Source of the DNA: Variovorax davisae
GTDB lineage: Bacteria; Pseudomonadota; Gammaproteobacteria; Burkholderiales; Burkholderiaceae_C
NCBI RefSeq assembly: GCF_030316845.1
Contig: NZ_JASZYS010000017.1
Coordinates: forward strand, 62,001-126,000
DNA length: 64,000 nucleotides
Reading direction: 5' to 3'
Shown here one piece after another: positions 1-12,771 of the stretch (its first letter is position 1; each line of letters begins with the position of its first letter). The position numbers were made by a program, and so were the translations under genes. The notes beneath the pieces are model-generated. The model ran no database searches and was not told where the DNA came from. It was given only the letters and a program-made list of their open reading frames with translations.

Positions 1-2007
1 GCGGCCGCCTACAAGCCGGCCGAGGTATCCCTCGACCAGATGCTGGTGGCGCTGCTGCGCGCCAATCCCAACGCCTTCATCGGCGGCAACGTCAACCGGA
101 TCAAGGCTGGCGCGGTGCTCGAGTTGCCCGGCACGCCCCAGGCCGAGTCCGTTCCGGCCGCCGAGGCCCGCCGCACCGTGACGGCCCAGAGCCAGGATTT
201 CGGCGAGTACCGTCGCCGCCTGGCCGACAACGCGCCGACCTCGAAGGTCGCCGACGCCGACCGCCAGACCTCCGGCAAGCTGCAAGCCAACGTCGAGGAC
301 CGCAACGCCGCCAACGCATCCAGCGACAAGCTCAAGATCTCCCAGGGCCTCGCCCCGGGCCGCCCGACCGAAGAGCAGATCGCCCAGGCGAAGCAGGCAC
401 AGGCCAGCAATGCACGCGTGGCCGAGCTGTCCAAGAACATCTCCGAGCTGAACAAGATCCAGGCCGCCAGCGGCGCGGCGCCCACGGCGCCGGCCCCCGC
501 GCCAGTGGCACCGGCAGCCTCGACGGCACCGGCCGCTGCGGCGCCTGCGTCGGCCGCCAGCCCTGCACCCGCCGCCGCGGCGCCCGCCACCCCGGCCGCG
601 GCGACGACGCCGGCCGTGGTCGCGCCGACGGTCGCTGCGGCCGCCGCGGCCGCCGATGCCGGTCTCAAGGCAGCCGCCCCCGCTGCGTCCGCACCGGCCG
701 CCGCCGCACCCGCGGTGACGCCGCCCGTGGCCGCCGCCAAGCCGGTCGCCAAGGCGCCGCCTCCCCCGCCGCCCGCGCAGCAGAGCTTCTTCTCCGAACT
801 GCTCGACAACCCGCTGATGGCCGGCGCGGCCGCGCTGATCGCGCTGCTGATCGGGTTCCTGCTCTACCGCGTGCTCGGCCGCAAGCGCCGCGACGCCGGC
901 GACAGCGTCTTCATCGAAAGCCGCATCCCCAAGGACTCCTTCTTCGGCGCCAGCGGCGGCGAATCGGTCGACACCAAGAACCGCGGCAACTCGGTGGTGT
1001 CCTCGCTGTCCTACTCGCCGAGCCAGCTGGACGCCGGCGACGTCGATCCGGTGGCCGAAGCCGACGTCTACCTCGCCTATGGCCGCGACCTGCAGGCCGA
1101 GGAAATCCTGCGCGAGGCCCTGCGGGTCAATCCGGAACGCACTGCCATCCACCTCAAGCTGCTCGAGATCCACGCCAAGCGTCGCGACCTGCGCGCCTAC
1201 GAAGCGCTGGCCGCCGACGTCCACAAGCTCACCGGCGGCACCGGCAGCGACTGGAACCGCGTGGTCGAGCTCGGCAAGGACCTCGATCCGGGCAACCCGC
1301 TCTACGAGACCGGCAGCCGCGGTGGCGTGTCCGCCGCCGAGGCCGCTGCCTTCGCCGGCACGCTGGCCGCCGCCAGCGCCCCCGCCCCGCTCGCGCCGAC
1401 CCCGGAAGTCGAAGCCCCGCCGCCGGCCTTCGTGCCCTCGGTGGCCCCGCTGGACTTCGACCTCGAACTCAGCGCGCCGCCAGCCACCACCGCCCCGGCG
1501 CCCATCACGGCCAGCCTGCCGATCACGCCGGCCCCGGTGCACAAGCCGGTCCCGGCCGCCGCCGAGCTGCCGAGCACCGTCACGGCGCCGCTCAACGGCC
1601 ATCTGCCGGCCGCCCCCGCGATCAGCCGCCTCGACCTCGAGAACGACTTCGATACCGCCCCCGGCGCCCTCGAGCCCATGGCGCGCGGATCGTCGCACGC
1701 CGACGAGGAGCGCACCCAGCCCGCGCCGCTGCGCGCCGGCCTGCCCGCCGATTCCGGCTTCATCGAATTCGACATGAGTTCGCTGGCTGGCCTGTCCAGC
1801 CGCACCCCGCCCGACACCGAGCGCGGCCGCCTCGAGGCGATCGACGACAGCAACGAGAACCCGCACGCGATCAAGCTCTCGCTGGCTCGCGAACTGAAGG
1901 CGCTGGGCGACGTCGAAGGCGCCCGCTCGCTGGTCGAGGAAGTCGCCGCCGAGAGCGCCGGCGACATCAAGGCCGAAGCCAAGCAACTGCTCGGCCAGCT
2001 GCGCTGA
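1..2007 (+). CDS. fimV: FimV family pilus assembly / polar hub protein, 5'-truncated by the window
   Basis: The frame is open from base 1, so the signal peptide and start lie upstream; 668 residues are visible. The first ~45 residues ([15 protein letters not shown]) match the LysM peptidoglycan-binding segment of FimV. A long Ala/Pro linker follows (~165-260), then one membrane helix (~274-293), a cytoplasmic tail with a TPR-like stretch (~350-405, [19 protein letters not shown]) and the conserved FimV C-terminal domain (last ~45 residues, [18 protein letters not shown]). FimV organises type IV pilus assembly and twitching in Pseudomonas and is a polar landmark there; the same role here is inferred. 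truA follows 26 bp downstream, the usual betaproteobacterial order. Confidence 0.9.
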   Translation, partial: AAAYKPAEVSLDQMLVALLRANPNAFIGGNVNRIKAGAVLELPGTPQAESVPAAEARRTVTAQSQDFGEYRRRLADNAPTSKVADADRQTSGKLQANVEDRNAANASSDKLKISQGLAPGRPTEEQIAQAKQAQASNARVAELSKNISELNKIQAASGAAPTAPAPAPVAPAASTAPAAAAPASAASPAPAAAAPATPAAATTPAVVAPTVAAAAAAADAGLKAAAPAASAPAAAAPAVTPPVAAAKPVAKAPPPPPPAQQSFFSELLDNPLMAGAAALIALLIGFLLYRVLGRKRRDAGDSVFIESRIPKDSFFGASGGESVDTKNRGNSVVSSLSYSPSQLDAGDVDPVAEADVYLAYGRDLQAEEILREALRVNPERTAIHLKLLEIHAKRRDLRAYEALAADVHKLTGGTGSDWNRVVELGKDLDPGNPLYETGSRGGVSAAEAAAFAGTLAAASAPAPLAPTPEVEAPPPAFVPSVAPLDFDLELSAPPATTAPAPITASLPITPAPVHKPVPAAAELPSTVTAPLNGHLPAAPAISRLDLENDFDTAPGALEPMARGSSHADEERTQPAPLRAGLPADSGFIEFDMSSLAGLSSRTPPDTERGRLEAIDDSNENPHAIKLSLARELKALGDVEGARSLVEEVAAESAGDIKAEAKQLLGQLR

Positions 2008-2033
2008 GCGGCCATGCGGCCGCCGATTCCGCT

Positions 2034-2846
2034 GTGAGGCTGGCCCTCGGTATCCGCTACAACGGACAGGCCTACCAGGGCTGGCAAAGCCAGCTCTCGG
2101 GCCTCACGGTGCAGGACAAGCTCGAGGCGGCCCTGGCCCAGTTCGCCGCCCAGCCGATCTCGACGCTGTGCGCCGGTCGCACCGACACCGGGGTCCACGG
2201 CCTGATGCAGGTGGTGCACTTCGATACCTCGGTCGAGCGCACGCCCTTCTCCTGGGTCCGCGGCACCAACCGCTTCCTGCCGCCCGACATCGCGGTCCAA
2301 TGGGCGCAGCCGGTGCCCGACCAGTTCCACTGCCGCGCCAGCGCGCTCACCCGCCGCTACCTGTACGTGCTGTCGCAATCGCCGGTGCGCCCGAGCCTGG
2401 ACGCCGGCCGGGTCGGCTGGACGATGCACGCGCTCGACGGCGATGCGATGCGGGCCGCCGCCGCCGTCCTGGTCGGCCAGCACGATTTCAGTTCTTTCCG
2501 TGCCTCGGCCTGCCAGGCGCGTTCGCCGGTCAAGGACCTGCGCCGGATCGCGATCACGCGCCATGGCGAGGGCGAACGCTGCCGCTGGCATTTCGAGTTC
2601 GAGGCCGACGCCTTCCTGCACCACATGATCCGCAACATCATGGGCTGCCTGGTTCGCATCGGCCGCGGCGACTCTCCGCCCGAATGGATGGCCGAGGTGC
2701 TGGCCGCGCGCAGCCGGGTGGTGGCGGCGCCGACCTTCTCGCCGGCCGGCCTGTATTTTCTCGGCCCGCTGTACGACGCCGGCTGGGGCCTGCCGCCGGA
2801 GGCGACGCTGCAGGCCGGAGGTGCTGCGTATGATGGTCCGCCATGA
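2034..2846 (+). CDS. truA: tRNA pseudouridine(38-40) synthase TruA
   Basis: This 270-residue protein has the normal TruA length. The catalytic aspartate is D51 in the motif [11 protein letters not shown], and the C-terminal half carries the family stretch [11 protein letters not shown]. It converts U38, U39 and U40 of the tRNA anticodon arm to pseudouridine in the cytoplasm. I chose the GTG start because it gives the family N-terminus ([17 protein letters not shown]) directly. The stop overlaps the trpF ATG (ATGA), so the two are probably translationally coupled. Confidence 0.95.
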   Translation: MRLALGIRYNGQAYQGWQSQLSGLTVQDKLEAALAQFAAQPISTLCAGRTDTGVHGLMQVVHFDTSVERTPFSWVRGTNRFLPPDIAVQWAQPVPDQFHCRASALTRRYLYVLSQSPVRPSLDAGRVGWTMHALDGDAMRAAAAVLVGQHDFSSFRASACQARSPVKDLRRIAITRHGEGERCRWHFEFEADAFLHHMIRNIMGCLVRIGRGDSPPEWMAEVLAARSRVVAAPTFSPAGLYFLGPLYDAGWGLPPEATLQAGGAAYDGPP

Positions 2847-3523
2847 ACGCCCCGCCCGCCCGCACCCGCATCAAGATCTGCGGCCTGACGCGTGAGGCCG
2901 ACGTCGACGCCGCCGTCGGGGCCGGCGCCGACGCGATCGGCTTCGTGCTCTATCCGGCCAGCCCGCGCGCGGTGAGCGTCGAGCGCGCTGCCGAGCTGGC
3001 CGCGCGGCTGCCGCCCTTCGTGACGCCGGTGCTGCTGTTCGTCAACGAATCGGTGCCGGCGACCCTCGATGCGCTGGCGCGCGTGGCCGGTGCCATGGCC
3101 CAGTTCCACGGCGACGAACGGCCTGAACAGTGCTGGGAAGCCAGCGGCCGCGGTCGCCACCGCTACCTGCGCGCGGCCCGGATTCCGCTCGGCGCCGCCG
3201 GGGCTTCCTTCGACCTCGTAAAATACGCGTCCGATTACTCCCGCGCCACGGCCATCCTGCTCGACGCCCATGTCGAAGCCTACGGCGGTGGCGGCAAGGC
3301 ATTCGATTGGTCACTACTTCCACCCGCCGTCGACGCTCACCTCGTCTTGAGTGGTGGGCTCGCACCTGCAAACGTGGGCGATGGCATTCGCCAGCTGCGG
3401 ACGCGCTGCAGATCGCTGTCCGTTGACGTGAGTTCGGGCGTCGAGGCCGCCAAGGGCCTCAAGGACGCCATGAAGATTCACGCATTCGTGGCCGCCGTGC
3501 GTGCGGCCGATGCCCTTTCCTGA
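2843..3523 (+). CDS. trpF: Phosphoribosylanthranilate isomerase
   Basis: TrpF catalyses the Amadori rearrangement of phosphoribosylanthranilate to CdRP in tryptophan synthesis. The 226-residue protein is a TIM barrel with the KICGLT motif and catalytic C13 near the N-terminus, and the catalytic aspartate in SVDVSSGVE near the C-terminus (phosphate-binding loop). It starts inside the truA stop codon. A 48-bp gap with a strong hairpin separates it from trpB. The trpEGDC genes are not adjacent, as is common in this order. Confidence 0.95.
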   Translation: MNAPPARTRIKICGLTREADVDAAVGAGADAIGFVLYPASPRAVSVERAAELAARLPPFVTPVLLFVNESVPATLDALARVAGAMAQFHGDERPEQCWEASGRGRHRYLRAARIPLGAAGASFDLVKYASDYSRATAILLDAHVEAYGGGGKAFDWSLLPPAVDAHLVLSGGLAPANVGDGIRQLRTRCRSLSVDVSSGVEAAKGLKDAMKIHAFVAAVRAADALS

Positions 3524-3525
3524 CT

Positions 3526-3552
3526 GGCGCCCCGCTTCGATCCGCGGGCGCC
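3526..3552 (+). other. GC-rich hairpin between trpF and trpB
   Basis: The sequence 3526-3535 pairs with 3544-3552 (GGCGCCC..GC against GCGGGCGCC, one bulged base, 8-nt loop). No T-run follows, so it does not look like an intrinsic terminator. It could be a processing site or 3'-end stabiliser in the trpF-trpB transcript. This is seen in sequence only. Confidence 0.4.
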
Positions 3553-3571
3553 GGCCCACCGAAGCGAGACC

Positions 3572-4846
3572 ATGGAAACCTACCAGCAACCCGACGCCAG
3601 CGGCCATTTCGGCATCTACGGCGGCACCTTCGCCAGCGAGACGCTGACCCATGCGATCAGCGAACTGCGCGACGCCTACGCCCGCTACAAGGACGACCCC
3701 GAATTCCTCGCCGAATTCCACTACGAGCTGGCCCATTTCGTCGGCCGTCCCTCGCCCATCTACCATGCGGCGCGCACCAGCCGCGAGATCGGCGGCGCCC
3801 AGATCTACCTCAAGCGCGAGGACCTGAACCACACCGGCGCCCACAAGGTCAACAACACCATCGGCCAGGCCATGCTCGCCAAGCGCATGGGCAAGCCGCG
3901 CGTGATCGCCGAAACCGGCGCCGGCCAGCATGGCGTGGCCACGGCCACCATCTGCGCCCGCTACGGCCTCGAATGCGTGGTCTACATGGGCAGCCAGGAC
4001 GTGAAGCGCCAGAGCCCGAACGTCTACCGCATGAACCTGCTCGGCGCCACCGTGGTGCCGGTCGAGTCGGGCAGCAAGACACTGAAGGACGCGCTCAACG
4101 AAGCCATGCGCGACTGGGTCACCAACGTCGAGAACACCTTCTACATCATCGGCACGGTGGCCGGCCCGCACCCGTACCCGACGATGGTGCGCGACTTCCA
4201 GAGCGTGATCGGCACCGAGTGCATCGCGCAGATGCCGGCCATGCTGGCGGCGCAGGGCATCACCGGCGAGGCCGAAGGCCGGCAGCCCGACGTGGTGGTC
4301 GCCTGCGTCGGCGGCGGCAGCAACGCGATGGGCATCTTCCACCCGTACATTCCGTTCGCCGGCACGCGGCTGATCGGTGTCGAGGCCGCCGGCGAAGGCC
4401 TGGACAGCGGCAAGCATTCGGCCTCGATCCTGCGCGGCAGCCCTGGCGTGCTGCACGGCAACCGCACCTACCTGCTGCAGAACGACGACGGCCAGGTGAC
4501 CGAGACCCACAGCATCAGCGCCGGCCTCGACTATCCCGGCGTCGGCCCCGAGCACGCCTACCTGGCCGACATCGGCCGCGCCGAGTACGTCGGCATCACC
4601 GACACCGAGGCGCTGGAGGCCTTCCACTACCTGTGCCGCACCGAGGGCATCATCCCGGCGCTCGAATCGAGCCACGCCTTCGCCTACGCCATGAAGCTGG
4701 CGAAGACGATGCGGCCGGACCAGTCGATCCTGGTCAATCTCTCGGGCCGCGGCGACAAGGACATCGGCACCGTGGCCGACCTGTCGGGGGTCGACTTCTA
4801 CGACCGGCCGTCGATGCGCGGCCTGCAAGTGAAGGGAGCCAAGTGA
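3572..4846 (+). CDS. trpB: Tryptophan synthase beta chain
   Basis: TrpB condenses indole with serine to give tryptophan, as part of the alpha2-beta2 complex. The protein is 424 residues; the PLP-binding lysine is K92 in [10 protein letters not shown], and the phosphate-binding glycine loop GGGSNAMG is present. It is full length and typical. Its TGA overlaps the trpA ATG by one base (TGATG), consistent with coupled, equimolar synthesis of the two subunits. Confidence 0.97.
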   Translation: METYQQPDASGHFGIYGGTFASETLTHAISELRDAYARYKDDPEFLAEFHYELAHFVGRPSPIYHAARTSREIGGAQIYLKREDLNHTGAHKVNNTIGQAMLAKRMGKPRVIAETGAGQHGVATATICARYGLECVVYMGSQDVKRQSPNVYRMNLLGATVVPVESGSKTLKDALNEAMRDWVTNVENTFYIIGTVAGPHPYPTMVRDFQSVIGTECIAQMPAMLAAQGITGEAEGRQPDVVVACVGGGSNAMGIFHPYIPFAGTRLIGVEAAGEGLDSGKHSASILRGSPGVLHGNRTYLLQNDDGQVTETHSISAGLDYPGVGPEHAYLADIGRAEYVGITDTEALEAFHYLCRTEGIIPALESSHAFAYAMKLAKTMRPDQSILVNLSGRGDKDIGTVADLSGVDFYDRPSMRGLQVKGAK

Positions 4847-5679
4847 TGCGCCGCATCGCCGCCACTTTCGAGGCCCTGCAAAAAGAAGGCCGCAAGGCGT
4901 TGATTCCCTATGTCACGGCCGGCTTCCCCTATGCCGACATCACGCCCGCGCTGATGCACGGCATGGTCGCCGCCGGTGCCGACGTGATCGAGCTCGGCGT
5001 GCCGTTCTCCGACCCGATGGCCGACGGCCCCGTGATCCAGCAGGCCGGCGAAGTCGCGCTGGCGCTCGGCGTCGGCATGACGCAGGTGCTGGCCATGGTC
5101 GCCGCCTTCCGCGAGCAGGACAACGCCACGCCGGTGGTGCTGATGGGCTACGCCAACCCGGTCGAACGCTATGACGGCGTGCATGGCAAGGGCGCCTTCA
5201 TCCGCGATGCCGCGGCCGCCGGCGTCGACGGCCTGCTCGTGGTCGACTACCCGCCCGAGGAATGCGAGGACTTCGCCGCCGCCCTGAAGGCCCATGCCAT
5301 CGACCTGATCTTCCTGCTGGCCCCGACCAGCACCGACGAGCGCATGGCGCAGGTCGGCCGGATCGCCAGCGGCTACGTCTACTATGTCTCGCTCAAGGGC
5401 GTGACCGGTGCCGGCCACCTCGACACCGACGCCGTCGGCCGCATGCTGCCGCGCATCCGCCGGCACGTGGGCGTGCCGGTCGGCGTGGGCTTCGGCATCC
5501 GCGACGCCGGCACCGCCCAGGCGGTCGGCGCGGCCGCCGACGCGGTCGTGATCGGCACCCGCATCATCCAGCTGATCGACGGCCAGCCGCGCGAGGCGGT
5601 CGTGCCGGCGGTGCGCGATTTCCTGGCCGGGATCCGCCAGGCGCTCGACGCCCTGCCCCGGTCCGCGACTGTCGGATAA
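4846..5679 (+). CDS. trpA: Tryptophan synthase alpha chain
   Basis: TrpA cleaves indole-3-glycerol phosphate to indole and glyceraldehyde 3-phosphate and channels indole to TrpB. The 277-residue TIM barrel has both catalytic acids, E49 ([12 protein letters not shown]) and D60 (MADGP), and the phosphate-binding GVGFGIRD and ADAVVIGT motifs. The frame stays open far upstream inside trpB, but homology begins only at this ATG ([11 protein letters not shown]), which overlaps the trpB stop. Confidence 0.96.
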   Translation: MRRIAATFEALQKEGRKALIPYVTAGFPYADITPALMHGMVAAGADVIELGVPFSDPMADGPVIQQAGEVALALGVGMTQVLAMVAAFREQDNATPVVLMGYANPVERYDGVHGKGAFIRDAAAAGVDGLLVVDYPPEECEDFAAALKAHAIDLIFLLAPTSTDERMAQVGRIASGYVYYVSLKGVTGAGHLDTDAVGRMLPRIRRHVGVPVGVGFGIRDAGTAQAVGAAADAVVIGTRIIQLIDGQPREAVVPAVRDFLAGIRQALDALPRSATVG

Positions 5680-5701
5680 TCCACGCCAACGAAGGAGCAC
5701 C

Positions 5702-6574
5702 ATGAGCTGGCTTGAAAAACTGCTGCCCCCCAAGATCACGCCGACCGACCCGAGCGAGCGGCGCCAGATGCCCGAGGGCCTCTGGATCAAGTGCCCGAGC
5801 TGCGAAACCGTGCTCTACAAGACCGACCTGGAGCACAACCAGAACGTCTGCCCGAGCTGCGGCCACCACCACCGCATCGGCGCCCGGGCGCGGCTCGACG
5901 CCTTCCTCGACCCCGAGGGCCGCTACGAGATCGGCCAGGAAGTGCTGCCGGTCGACGCCCTGAAGTTCAAGGACAGCCGCAAGTACCCCGAGCGGCTCAA
6001 GGAGGCGCTCGAGAACACCGGCGAGACCGACGCCCTGGTGGTGATCGGCGGCTCGGTGCACAGCATCAACCTGGTGGTCGCCTGCTTCGAGTTCGACTTC
6101 ATGGGCGGCAGCATGGGCAGCGTGGTCGGCGAGCGCTTCGTGCGCGGCGTCGAGACCGCCATCGAGCAGAAGGTGCCCTTCGTCTGCTTCACCGCCACCG
6201 GCGGCGCGCGCATGCAGGAAGGCCTGCTGTCGCTGATGCAGATGGCCAAGACCAATGCGGCGCTCACCCGGCTGGCCAAGAAGGGCCTGCCCTACATCAG
6301 CGTGCTGACCGACCCCACGATGGGGGGTGTGAGCGCCGGCTTCGCCTTCGTCGGCGACGTCGTGATCGCCGAGCCCAAGGCGCTGATCGGCTTCGCCGGT
6401 CCGCGGGTGATCGAATCGACCGTGCGCGTGACCTTGCCCGAGGGCTTCCAGCGCGCCGAATTCCTGCAGACCAAGGGCGCGGTCGACTTCATCTGCGACC
6501 GCCGCGAACTGCGCAAGACCATCGCCAGCACGCTGGCGATGCTGCTGCGACAGCCCGCCGACGCCGTGGATTAG
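5702..6574 (+). CDS. accD: Acetyl-CoA carboxylase carboxyltransferase subunit beta
   Basis: AccD with AccA transfers the carboxyl group from biotin to acetyl-CoA, making malonyl-CoA for fatty acid synthesis. The 290-residue protein has the N-terminal zinc ribbon (C31, C34, C50, C53) and crotonase-fold motifs ([34 protein letters not shown]). A good ribosome site (AAGGAGCACC) precedes the ATG, 22 bp after trpA. The gene order trpBA-accD is common in betaproteobacteria. The folC gene that often follows is absent; a convergent yggT comes next. Confidence 0.97.
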   Translation: MSWLEKLLPPKITPTDPSERRQMPEGLWIKCPSCETVLYKTDLEHNQNVCPSCGHHHRIGARARLDAFLDPEGRYEIGQEVLPVDALKFKDSRKYPERLKEALENTGETDALVVIGGSVHSINLVVACFEFDFMGGSMGSVVGERFVRGVETAIEQKVPFVCFTATGGARMQEGLLSLMQMAKTNAALTRLAKKGLPYISVLTDPTMGGVSAGFAFVGDVVIAEPKALIGFAGPRVIESTVRVTLPEGFQRAEFLQTKGAVDFICDRRELRKTIASTLAMLLRQPADAVD

Positions 6575-6611
6575 GCTCGCCCCCCGGCCTGGCTGCGCCG
6601 GCCGTGGGACG

Positions 6612-7169
6612 TCAGCCCAGGGTGAAGGCGCCCTGCATCATGTTGCCGAGGACGATCGCGACCACCTGCAGCAGCACGATCGCGGCCAGCACCGACAGGT
6701 CGACCCCGCCGACCAGCGGAATGAAGCGGCGCAGCGGCCGCACCAGCGGCTCGGCCAGGCGCGCGATCAGGTCGTGCAGCATCGACGACGCATTCGGCAC
6801 CCAGGACAGCACCGCGTGGACGATCAGCAGCGCGGTCAGCCCCGACACCGCGAGCTGAAGCAGCCCGATCAGCGACACCAGCGGCAGCACGGCCCAGCGC
6901 CCGATGCCGCCCAGCAGCAGCCACAGCAGCAGGAACTTGGCCAGCACCAGCAGCCAGGCCGCCACCGCGCTGGCCAGGTCCCAGCGCTTGACCGACGGAA
7001 TCACGCGGCGCAGCGGCAGCACGATCCAGTCGCTGACCGCGAACACGAAGCGCCCGAGCGGATTGCCGAAAGGCACCCGGTGGTATTGCATGTAGAGACG
7101 CAGCAGGCAGGCGCCGCCCAGGAGGCCGACGATCACGTCGAGCAGGAACGAGGGGATCTGGTAGAACAT
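6612..7169 (-). CDS. YggT family integral membrane protein
   Basis: The 185-residue protein consists of two tandem YGGT domains, each with two predicted membrane helices (for example LLDVIVGLLGGACLLRLYMQ near the N-terminus, then a second copy ending in IVLLQVVAIVLGNMMQGAF). The repeat PLRRVIPSVKRWDLASAVAA / PLRRFIPLVGGVDLSVLAAI is visible. Family members are linked to osmotic or membrane-protein functions, but no reaction is known. I placed the start at MFYQIPSFL, since upstream codons are unlike the family. It is convergent with accD. Confidence 0.85.
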   Translation of the reverse strand: MFYQIPSFLLDVIVGLLGGACLLRLYMQYHRVPFGNPLGRFVFAVSDWIVLPLRRVIPSVKRWDLASAVAAWLLVLAKFLLLWLLLGGIGRWAVLPLVSLIGLLQLAVSGLTALLIVHAVLSWVPNASSMLHDLIARLAEPLVRPLRRFIPLVGGVDLSVLAAIVLLQVVAIVLGNMMQGAFTLG

Positions 7170-7219
7170 GGCGCGTGGTCGTGAAGGGAATGCGATGATA
7201 GCCACGCCAAGGTTCATCG

Positions 7220-7867
7220 ATGACGACACAACCCCTTCTGCGCGCCCTCCCATTGTTCCCGCTCGGCACGGTGCTGTTTCCCGACGGCCTGCTGCCACTG
7301 CGCATCTTCGAGGTCCGCTACCTCGACATGATCGGCCGCTGCCACCGCAACGGTGCCCCGTTCGGCGTCGTCTCGCTGACGCAGGGCCAGGAGGTTCGCC
7401 GCCCCGGCGCCGAAGCCGAGTCCTTCGCCGAGGTCGGCACCCTCGCCGTGATCCGCGAATTCGACGCCCCGCAGGCCGGCCTGATGCAGATCGAATGCGT
7501 CGGCACGCAACGCTTCCGGCTGCGCTCGAGCGAACTGCACAAGCACGGCCTCTGGACCGCCGAGGTCGACGCCGTGCCGGACGACCTGCCGCTGGCCCTG
7601 CCCGAGGACCTCCAGCACACGGCCGACGCCCTCCGGCGCCTGGTCAACACCCTCGAGGAACGGCGCCGCATGGAAGGTGGCGATGGCGTGCGGCTGCCGA
7701 TCGGCGAGCCGCACCGCTTCGAGGATTGCGGCTGGGTCGCGAACCGCTGGTGCGAACTGCTGCCGATGAAGACCGAACTCAAGCAGCGGCTGATGGCGCT
7801 CGACAGCCCGCTGATGCGGCTCGAACTGGTCAGCGACCTGCTGGCCCGCGCCGGCATCGCAAAATAG
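7220..7867 (+). CDS. Lon N-terminal (LON substrate-binding) domain protein
   Basis: The 215-residue protein is almost entirely a LON domain (LFPLGTVLFPDGLLPLRIFEVRY at residues ~12-34) with no AAA or protease domain, like the stand-alone YcaQ-unrelated LON proteins found across proteobacteria. The role is unknown; by family, it may bind unfolded peptides. It is divergent from the yggT-like gene with a 50-bp gap and lies 70 bp upstream of lysS. Confidence 0.85.
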   Translation: MTTQPLLRALPLFPLGTVLFPDGLLPLRIFEVRYLDMIGRCHRNGAPFGVVSLTQGQEVRRPGAEAESFAEVGTLAVIREFDAPQAGLMQIECVGTQRFRLRSSELHKHGLWTAEVDAVPDDLPLALPEDLQHTADALRRLVNTLEERRRMEGGDGVRLPIGEPHRFEDCGWVANRWCELLPMKTELKQRLMALDSPLMRLELVSDLLARAGIAK

Positions 7868-7937
7868 CTGGCCCGGGGGCGCCGCCCGTTAAAATGGCAG
7901 GTTGCGCGCTTTTTGCCGCGCCCCCACTCCAGCGCCC

Positions 7938-9496
<1,559 letters not shown>

Positions 9497-9500
<4 letters not shown>

Positions 9501-10786
9501 GCCAGCGCGCACCCGCCATCGGGATCGACTTCGGGACGTCGAATTCCGCCGCCGCCTGCGTGGGCGCGGACGGGCTCGCCCGGCCGCTGCTGCTCGAAGG
9601 CTCGGCCATCGCCATTCCGACCGCGATCTTCTTCAATGCCGAGGACCGCAGCACCCATTTCGGCCGCGAGGCGATGGCGCTCTACCTGGCGGGCACCGAA
9701 GGCCGGCTGATGCGTTCGCTCAAGAGCATCCTGGGCAGCGCGCTGATGCAGGAGCCGACCGAGATCGACAACCAGCTGGTCAGCTTCGAGGACATCATCA
9801 CGCTGTTCCTGGCCGAGCTGGGCGACCGGGCCCGGCGCCAGCTCGGCGCGGCGCCCGGCCGGGTCGTCATCGGCCGCCCGATCCGCTTCGTCGACGACGA
9901 CGAGAAGCGCGACGCCCAGGCCGAAGCCTCGCTGCGCCAGGCGGCCGAGAAGGCCGGGCTGGGCGAGGTCACGTTCCAGTACGAGCCGATCGCGGCCGCC
10001 TTCGACTTCGAGCGCCGCGTGACGCGCGAATCGCTGGTGCTGATCGTCGACATCGGCGGCGGCACCTCCGACTTCACGGTGGTGCGGCTCGGCCCCGACC
10101 GGATGGAGAAACCCGACCGCGCCGGCGACGTGCTCGCCACCACCGGCGTCCACATCGGCGGCACCGACTACGACCAGCGCCTGAGCCTGGCCTGCGCGAT
10201 GCCGCACCTGGGTTTTCGCCACCATGGCCCGCAGGGCCGCGAAGTGCCGAGCCGGACCTTCTTCGACCTCTCGACCTGGCACCTGATCAACTGGCTGCAG
10301 ACGCCCAAGTCGATCCGCCAGGTGCAGGAGCTGCGCAGCAGCTACCGCGACACGCGGCTGCACGACCGGCTCATGAATGTGCTGGTGAACCGCGAGGGCC
10401 ACCGCGTGGCCAGCGAGGTCGAGGAGGCCAAGATCCGCTCCTCGATGACCAACGGCGAGGTCTCGATCGACCTGTCGTGCGCGGAGCGCGGCCTGCAGGC
10501 CGCCTTGAGCGCGCCCGACATGGCGCAGCATCTGGCGGCGCTGCTCGACAGCGTGGTGGCCTGCGCTGGCGCGTGCGTGCAGCGCGCCGGCCTCCGGCCC
10601 GGCGACCTGGACGCGATCTACCTGACCGGCGGCTCGTCGGCGCTGCGGCCGTTCCAGCAGGCGCTGCGCGAGGCCTTCCCGGGGGTCGAGCTGGTCGAGG
10701 GCGACCTGTTCGGCGGCGTGGCGGCCGGCCTGGCCTATGCCGCTTCGGCCGCTTCCGCCAGCGAACGCACGCCCCAGCCGGCATGA
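9497..10786 (+). CDS. YegD-like Hsp70 family chaperone
   Basis: This 429-residue actin-fold ATPase has phosphate-1 motif [10 protein letters not shown] at the N-terminus, phosphate-2 motif [14 protein letters not shown] (~175) and adenosine motif [14 protein letters not shown] near the C-terminus. It lacks the DnaK substrate-binding and lid domains, so it resembles E. coli YegD rather than DnaK. The start is inferred to be TTG overlapping the lysS stop (TTGA), because GIDFGTS must be close to the N-terminus and no ATG or GTG is available. The stop overlaps the next ATG. Function unknown. Confidence 0.85.
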
Positions 10787-11292
10787 AGTACCTCGCCGCG
10801 TACCCCGCGGCGCTGCGCGCCCAGGTCCAGACCCTGGTCGGCGAGGGCCGGCTCGGCGACTGGCTGCGCCAGCGCCACGGCGCCGCGCACGAGATCCGCA
10901 CCGACCGCGCGCTCTACGACTACGTGAGCGAACTCAAGAGCGAGTTCCTGCGCAACGCCGAGCCGCTCTCGAAGGTGATGTACGACAACAAGCTGCACGT
11001 GATCCGCAACGCCCTCGGCACCCACACCACGGTCTCGCGCGTGCAGGGCGGCAAGCTCAAGGCCAAGCGCGAGATCCGGGTGGCGAGCCTGTTCAAGGAA
11101 GTGCCGATCGAATGGCTGCGGATGATCGTCGTGCACGAGCTGGCGCACATGAAGGAGCGCGAGCACGACAAGGCCTTCTACAAGCTCTGCCTGCACATGG
11201 AGCCCGACTACCACCAGCACGAGTTCGACCTGCGGCTGTACCTGACGCACCTGGACGGCGGCGGCGAGCGGCTGTGGACGCCCTCGGCCTGA
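10783..11292 (+). CDS. YgjP-like zinc metallopeptidase (DUF45)
   Basis: The 169-residue protein carries HELAH (H118, E119, H122) with a third likely ligand H128 in MKEREHDKAF, the signature of the YgjP/WLM-like metallopeptidases. It has no signal peptide or membrane helix, so it is probably cytoplasmic. Substrate unknown. The ATG overlaps the Hsp70-like gene stop (ATGA), so lysS, the chaperone and this gene may be translated as a unit. It converges on nagZ with 4 bp between stops. Confidence 0.85.
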   Translation: MKYLAAYPAALRAQVQTLVGEGRLGDWLRQRHGAAHEIRTDRALYDYVSELKSEFLRNAEPLSKVMYDNKLHVIRNALGTHTTVSRVQGGKLKAKREIRVASLFKEVPIEWLRMIVVHELAHMKEREHDKAFYKLCLHMEPDYHQHEFDLRLYLTHLDGGGERLWTPSA

Positions 11293-11296
11293 AAGG

Positions 11297-12364
11297 CTAG
11301 GGCAGCAAGGCCACGGCCTGCGCGTAGTCGGAAGCGGCCTGGAGCCCCGCCCAGTCGGGCGCCGGGCCGCGCGGCAGCAGGCTTCGGCGGCGCCGCTCGC
11401 TGGCCGGATCCGGCTGCCAGCGTCCACTGCGCCGGGCCGCGGCGACGCCGTCGAGCAGCGCGTCGAGCGCTGCCCCCTCCCCCACGCTCTGGCTGCACAG
11501 CAGCGCCAGATCGCAGCCTGCGTCGAGCGCGGCCAGGGCCGCGTCGGTGTAACTCAATACCTGGCCGTCGATCCGGCGTGCCGCCTCCATGCTGAGGTCG
11601 TCGCTGAACACGGCGCCGTCGAAGCCGAGCTTGCCGCGCAGCACCTGCTGCAGCCACTTCGACGAGAAGCCGGCCGGACGGGCATCGACTTTCGGGTAGA
11701 TCACGTGCGCCGGCATCACGGCGGCCAGCGTGCCCGTGAGCCAGTCGTAGGGCCGCGCGTCGTCTGCCAGGATGGCCTTGAGGCTGCGCCGGTCGACCGG
11801 GATCGCGACATGCGAGTCGGCCTTGACGAAGCCATGTCCCGGAAAGTGCTTGCCGCAGTTGGCCATGCCGGCCTGCAGCAGCCCGTGCATCAGGCTGCGC
11901 GCCAGCAGCGCCACCACGCGCGGGTCGCGATGGAAGCTGCGGTCGCCGATCACGCTGCTCTCGCCGTAGTCCAGGTCGAGCACCGGCGCAAAACTGAAGT
12001 CGACGCCGCAGGCCCGCAGCTCGCCGCCCAGCACCCGGCCGCAGGCGACCGCCGCCTGGGTCGCGCGCAGCGCGTCGCGCAGCCACAACTCGCCCAGCGT
12101 GCGCATCGAGGGCAGCCGCGTGAAGCCGTCGGTGCGGAAGCGCTGCACCCGGCCGCCCTCGTGGTCGACACAGACCAGGATGTCGGGCCGGATCGCCTTG
12201 ATCTCGGCATTCAGCGCGATCATCTGGGCCCGGTCGCGCCAGTTGCGCGCGAAGTGGATCACGCCGCCCACCAGGGGGTCGGCCAGGCGCCGGCGGTCGG
12301 CCGGACTCAGTTCGGTCCCCGCCACATCGATGATCAGGGGCGCGTGCAAGGTCTTGTCGCTCAT
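11297..12364 (-). CDS. nagZ: Beta-N-acetylhexosaminidase (GH3)
   Basis: NagZ removes GlcNAc from anhydro-muropeptides in cytoplasmic cell-wall recycling. The 355-residue protein shows the GH3 signature with catalytic-loop histidine ([10 protein letters not shown], then DSHVAIP) and the nucleophile aspartate in [11 protein letters not shown]. The ATG ([16 protein letters not shown]) overlaps the 3' end of acpS by 4 bp, so the two are probably coupled. Confidence 0.93.
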   Translation of the reverse strand: MSDKTLHAPLIIDVAGTELSPADRRRLADPLVGGVIHFARNWRDRAQMIALNAEIKAIRPDILVCVDHEGGRVQRFRTDGFTRLPSMRTLGELWLRDALRATQAAVACGRVLGGELRACGVDFSFAPVLDLDYGESSVIGDRSFHRDPRVVALLARSLMHGLLQAGMANCGKHFPGHGFVKADSHVAIPVDRRSLKAILADDARPYDWLTGTLAAVMPAHVIYPKVDARPAGFSSKWLQQVLRGKLGFDGAVFSDDLSMEAARRIDGQVLSYTDAALAALDAGCDLALLCSQSVGEGAALDALLDGVAAARRSGRWQPDPASERRRRSLLPRGPAPDWAGLQAASDYAQAVALLP

Positions 12365-12756
12365 TCTTTGCGTTCGACCACGACGAAGCTCGCCGCATAG
12401 TCGGTTTCGTCGGTCACGGTCACGTGGGCGTGCAGTCCCTGGGCCTCGAACCAGTCCTTGAGACCGCCGTGCAGGACGATCACGGGCTTGCCGCTCTTCT
12501 CGTTGAGGATCTCGCACAGCCGCCAGCTCATCGGCATCCGCATGCCCATGCCCACCGCCTTGCTGAAGGCTTCCTTGGCCGAGAAGCGGGTCGCCAGGTA
12601 GCGCAGGCCGCGCTTCGGCCAGCGCGCGCTGCGGGCCTGCCAGATCGCGAACTCGGCCTCTCCGAGCACCTTGTGGGCGAAGCGCTCGCCCTGGCGCTCA
12701 TAGGTGGCGGCGATGCGCCGGATGTCGCAGATGTCGGTGCCGATGCCGTAGATCAC
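12361..12756 (-). CDS. acpS: Holo-[acyl-carrier-protein] synthase
   Basis: AcpS transfers 4'-phosphopantetheine from CoA to the serine of AcpP (encoded at 25422-25661). The 131-residue protein has the magnesium-binding D8 in GIGTDICDI and the [10 protein letters not shown] motif. The start is GTG. It lies 15 bp after pdxJ, the usual recO-pdxJ-acpS order. Confidence 0.94.
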   Translation of the reverse strand: MIYGIGTDICDIRRIAATYERQGERFAHKVLGEAEFAIWQARSARWPKRGLRYLATRFSAKEAFSKAVGMGMRMPMSWRLCEILNEKSGKPVIVLHGGLKDWFEAQGLHAHVTVTDETDYAASFVVVERKE

Positions 12757-12771
12757 GCCAGCGTCGTCCTT

